A DNA stretch of 64,000 bases from Bacteroidota bacterium. GTDB taxonomy: Bacteria > Bacteroidota > Bacteroidia > Chitinophagales > Chitinophagaceae. The stretch is from assembly GCA_023386045.1 (NCBI GenBank), contig JAEWKK010000004.1, positions 68,100 through 132,099 of the forward strand. Reading direction: 5' to 3'. Positions 62,620 to 64,000 of the stretch are shown here, piece by piece (within the stretch, counting starts at the first letter, position 1; every line of letters starts with the position of its first letter). The position numbers were made by a program, and so were the translations under genes. The notes under the pieces are model-generated. The model did no database searches. It saw nothing but the letters and a program-made list of their open reading frames with translations, and had not been told where the DNA came from.

Positions 62620-63163
62620 GTTGCAATGACCGGGAAGATGGAATTTAGCTTGACTGGAATTTGTTAAAACATGTAAACCATGTGTAATTGACCTGCATGG
62701 CTGTATGATGCCTGCATACTGCCTTCGTTCCAGATTCGTTCCGGGTTCGATCGGATGTAGGTGATTGCTGCGTTAGTGCATATGGCGTATAGCATATGGC
62801 AGATGCATTTGGCTGATGTCGAATAGCAGTGGCTTCTTGCGAACATCTTGAATGGCTGGTAACATTTAGTTCCAGCTGATGGTTGGGCACTTATTGGATA
62901 ATCTGCTGTTTAATAAACTTATGGATCTGTAAACTCCAGAATTCTACAGAAGAAATATCTCTAAATGAAGAATCTTAAGTAAGGTGAAACTTAAACTTTA
63001 CTCCTCCAACGCTAACAAGCACGAAACTTCTGCCATCTACCTTACGCTATATGTTACCTGCCATAAGCTATAAGCCAAATGTATCTGCCATATGCTACCC
63101 GCCATACGCCACACGCCATATGCCATATTCCATGAACTATGAACCATGAACTATGAACTCACT
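62620..63163. other. 544-base intergenic region with heptanucleotide repeats
   Basis: No convincing gene. Degenerate seven-base units such as GCATATG and GCGTATA occupy about 62778-62805. A longer array fills 63101-63156, listed separately. The middle is AT-rich and featureless. Confidence 0.55.
63101..63156 (+). repeat. Heptanucleotide array (GCCATAT then ACTATGA type)
   Basis: Eight successive seven-base units: GCCATAC, GCCACAC, GCCATAT, GCCATAT, TCCATGA, ACTATGA, ACCATGA, ACTATGA. The phase is kept while the unit changes. Confidence 0.78.
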
Positions 63164-63541
63164 CTAATGACTAAAATCCTTTATCCTGATCTTTTCATAT
63201 TGAAGAGTAACATTTTCGGTGGTACCGATGCCTGTTGAAATAGATGCTACCATTACATTCTGAAGCGTGATCTTATAAACCACTTTTTTCTGATCATAAA
63301 CCTTGATCTCCATCTTGGAAAATATGGTTCCAAAGGCTGCTGCCTGGAATAACTGCGGCGACATGAGTCCTGTCTCAATTGTAAGATTGATGCTCCCCGG
63401 ATCACCAAATGAGTAGGAAAGCACAGGCTGTCCCTTTGGTTCATCCGCAGCTACCTGCGGACCAGCATCCAGGTAGATTAATTGAGAAAAGCTGAGGGTA
63501 AAGCAAAGCATGAAACTGAAAACCAAAGCAATCTTTTTCAT
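63164..63541 (-). CDS. Small secreted protein, weakly Hcp-like
   Basis: A 125-aa exported protein with signal MKKIALVFSFMLCFTLSFSQ. The mature part has the pattern VLSYSFGDPGSINLTIETG and a C-terminal VVYKITLQNVMVASISTGIG and VTLQYEKIRIKDF. The last segment recalls the beta-barrel of type VI tube protein Hcp, which also occurs as signal-peptide-bearing proteins in Bacteroidota, but this is weak. Function unknown. Heptanucleotide arrays lie on both sides. Confidence 0.6.
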   Translation of the reverse strand: MKKIALVFSFMLCFTLSFSQLIYLDAGPQVAADEPKGQPVLSYSFGDPGSINLTIETGLMSPQLFQAAAFGTIFSKMEIKVYDQKKVVYKITLQNVMVASISTGIGTTENVTLQYEKIRIKDFSH

Positions 63542-64000
63542 AATAGTTGTTTTGATGAATTGAATGAATGATCAGTCCATTTATGGACAATTAAGAAATA
63601 ACAGAACCGGTTAAATCAGGAAACAGATTTGGCAGTTGGTAGGATAGATTGCGGGTAAATCAATTACTCTAATTCTAATATAGCAAATTATAGAGACTGT
63701 AGGAAATCTTTTTGTTCTGAGTTGGATGACGGATGGCATGTAGCTTATGGCGTATGGCTTATAGCAGTTCATAGATCATAGTTCATGGTTCATAGACCGT
63801 CGAAACGCAGAATCTTCTTTGCCTTCTCTCTGTTATCGAACTGTATCAGTAAGTTTATTTTGGAACACGAAGAACCTTTAGATCTCTTTGTACTGTTTTA
63901 ATTAATCCATTTCTCTAGAATTACTATAAACAGTTCATTGAAATTATTGGTATAGCAGAAAATAAAAGTGAAAGAAATTTGTGGAAAGAAAGTGAGGTGA
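63542..64000. other. 459-base terminal region with no gene
   Basis: AT-rich sequence before and after the heptanucleotide array at 63731-63800. No coding frame, RNA or promoter could be supported up to the end of the window. Confidence 0.5.
63731..63800 (+). repeat. Heptanucleotide array of ten units
   Basis: Ten consecutive seven-base units in one phase: GGATGGC, ATGTAGC, TTATGGC, GTATGGC, TTATAGC, AGTTCAT, AGATCAT, AGTTCAT, GGTTCAT, AGACCGT. The first five are ATGGC-type, the last five TTCAT-type. Confidence 0.8.

Noticed and set aside
62645..62890. 81-codon open frame upstream of the 150-aa hypothetical gene.
   Set aside because: It overlaps heptanucleotide repeats and the translation is rich in Thr, His and Ser without pattern.

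Overview
The window looks like a chromosomal segment of a Bacteroidota bacterium, most likely a member of the Chitinophagaceae or a close relative. Four things point that way. Promoter elements of the form TAnnTTTG sit in front of many genes, while Shine-Dalgarno sites are mostly absent. MurF and Alr are fused. There is a gliding-motility-type GldF/GldG transporter and a secreted protein with a type IX-secretion-like C-terminal domain. The aerotolerance (MoxR/DUF58/BatA) genes are in the order usual for this phylum. Almost all of the DNA is ordinary core genome: I see no prophage, integrase, transposase, CRISPR array or rRNA. There is one tRNA gene, tRNA-Ser(GGA) at 61.2 kb.

Layout. 0-4.7 kb: MoxR-DUF58-membrane protein-BatA-RsgA operon. 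4.7-10.5 kb: a small inverted-repeat element, small proteins, gamma-carbonic anhydrase, an MBL hydrolase and a very large outer-membrane protein. 10.5-14.1 kb: a leftward CreD locus with its own winged-helix regulator and two matching operator-like dyads. 14.1-17.6 kb: a TraB/GumN gene split in two by a one-base frameshift. 17.8-27.8 kb: lipoprotein, aminotransferase, flippase, diheme peroxidase, ArfB/Dtd translation quality control, truncated globin, MazG-like enzyme, two BrkB paralogues and a PepSY protein. 27.9-31.7 kb: TonB-dependent siderophore receptor and AlkC-like glycosylase. 31.8-39.7 kb: IleRS with an altered signature motif, a DksA-like protein with a histone-like tail, acpP-fabF-rnc. 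40-45 kb: secreted protein, methylmalonyl-CoA epimerase, an iscS-iscU-iscA operon, PrsW. 45-52 kb: a GldF-GldG fusion, TerC, MurF-Alr, LspA. 52-61 kb: fumarase, NlpC/P60 lipoprotein, enoyl-CoA hydratase, a DUF433/DUF5615 toxin-antitoxin-like pair, a B12-binding mutase subunit, GltX, polysaccharide deacetylase, TatD. 61-64 kb: tRNA-Ser followed by GC-rich repeats and a small GIY-YIG nuclease, then poorly conserved genes and repeat-rich intergenic DNA.

Functional themes. Envelope biogenesis genes recur (Bat/MoxR, CreD, DgkA, flippase, MurF-Alr, LspA, NlpC/P60, deacetylase). Translation is another theme (RsgA, ArfB, Dtd, IleRS, GltX, tRNA-Ser). There is a possible propionate/methylmalonyl-CoA link (epimerase plus B12 subunit) and one iron-uptake module (TonB receptor plus PepSY).

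The least ordinary signals are: (i) GxHH replacing HxGH in IleRS; (ii) the TraB/GumN frameshift; (iii) paired CTTTGTA-n-TACAAAG dyads at the CreD locus; (iv) a giant outer-membrane protein joining a degenerate gluzincin domain, a beta-propeller and an Omp85-like barrel; (v) heptanucleotide-phased degenerate repeat arrays concentrated at 54-64 kb; and (vi) the repeat block between tRNA-Ser and the GIY-YIG gene. All product names come from reading the translations and recalling protein families. No database search was run.
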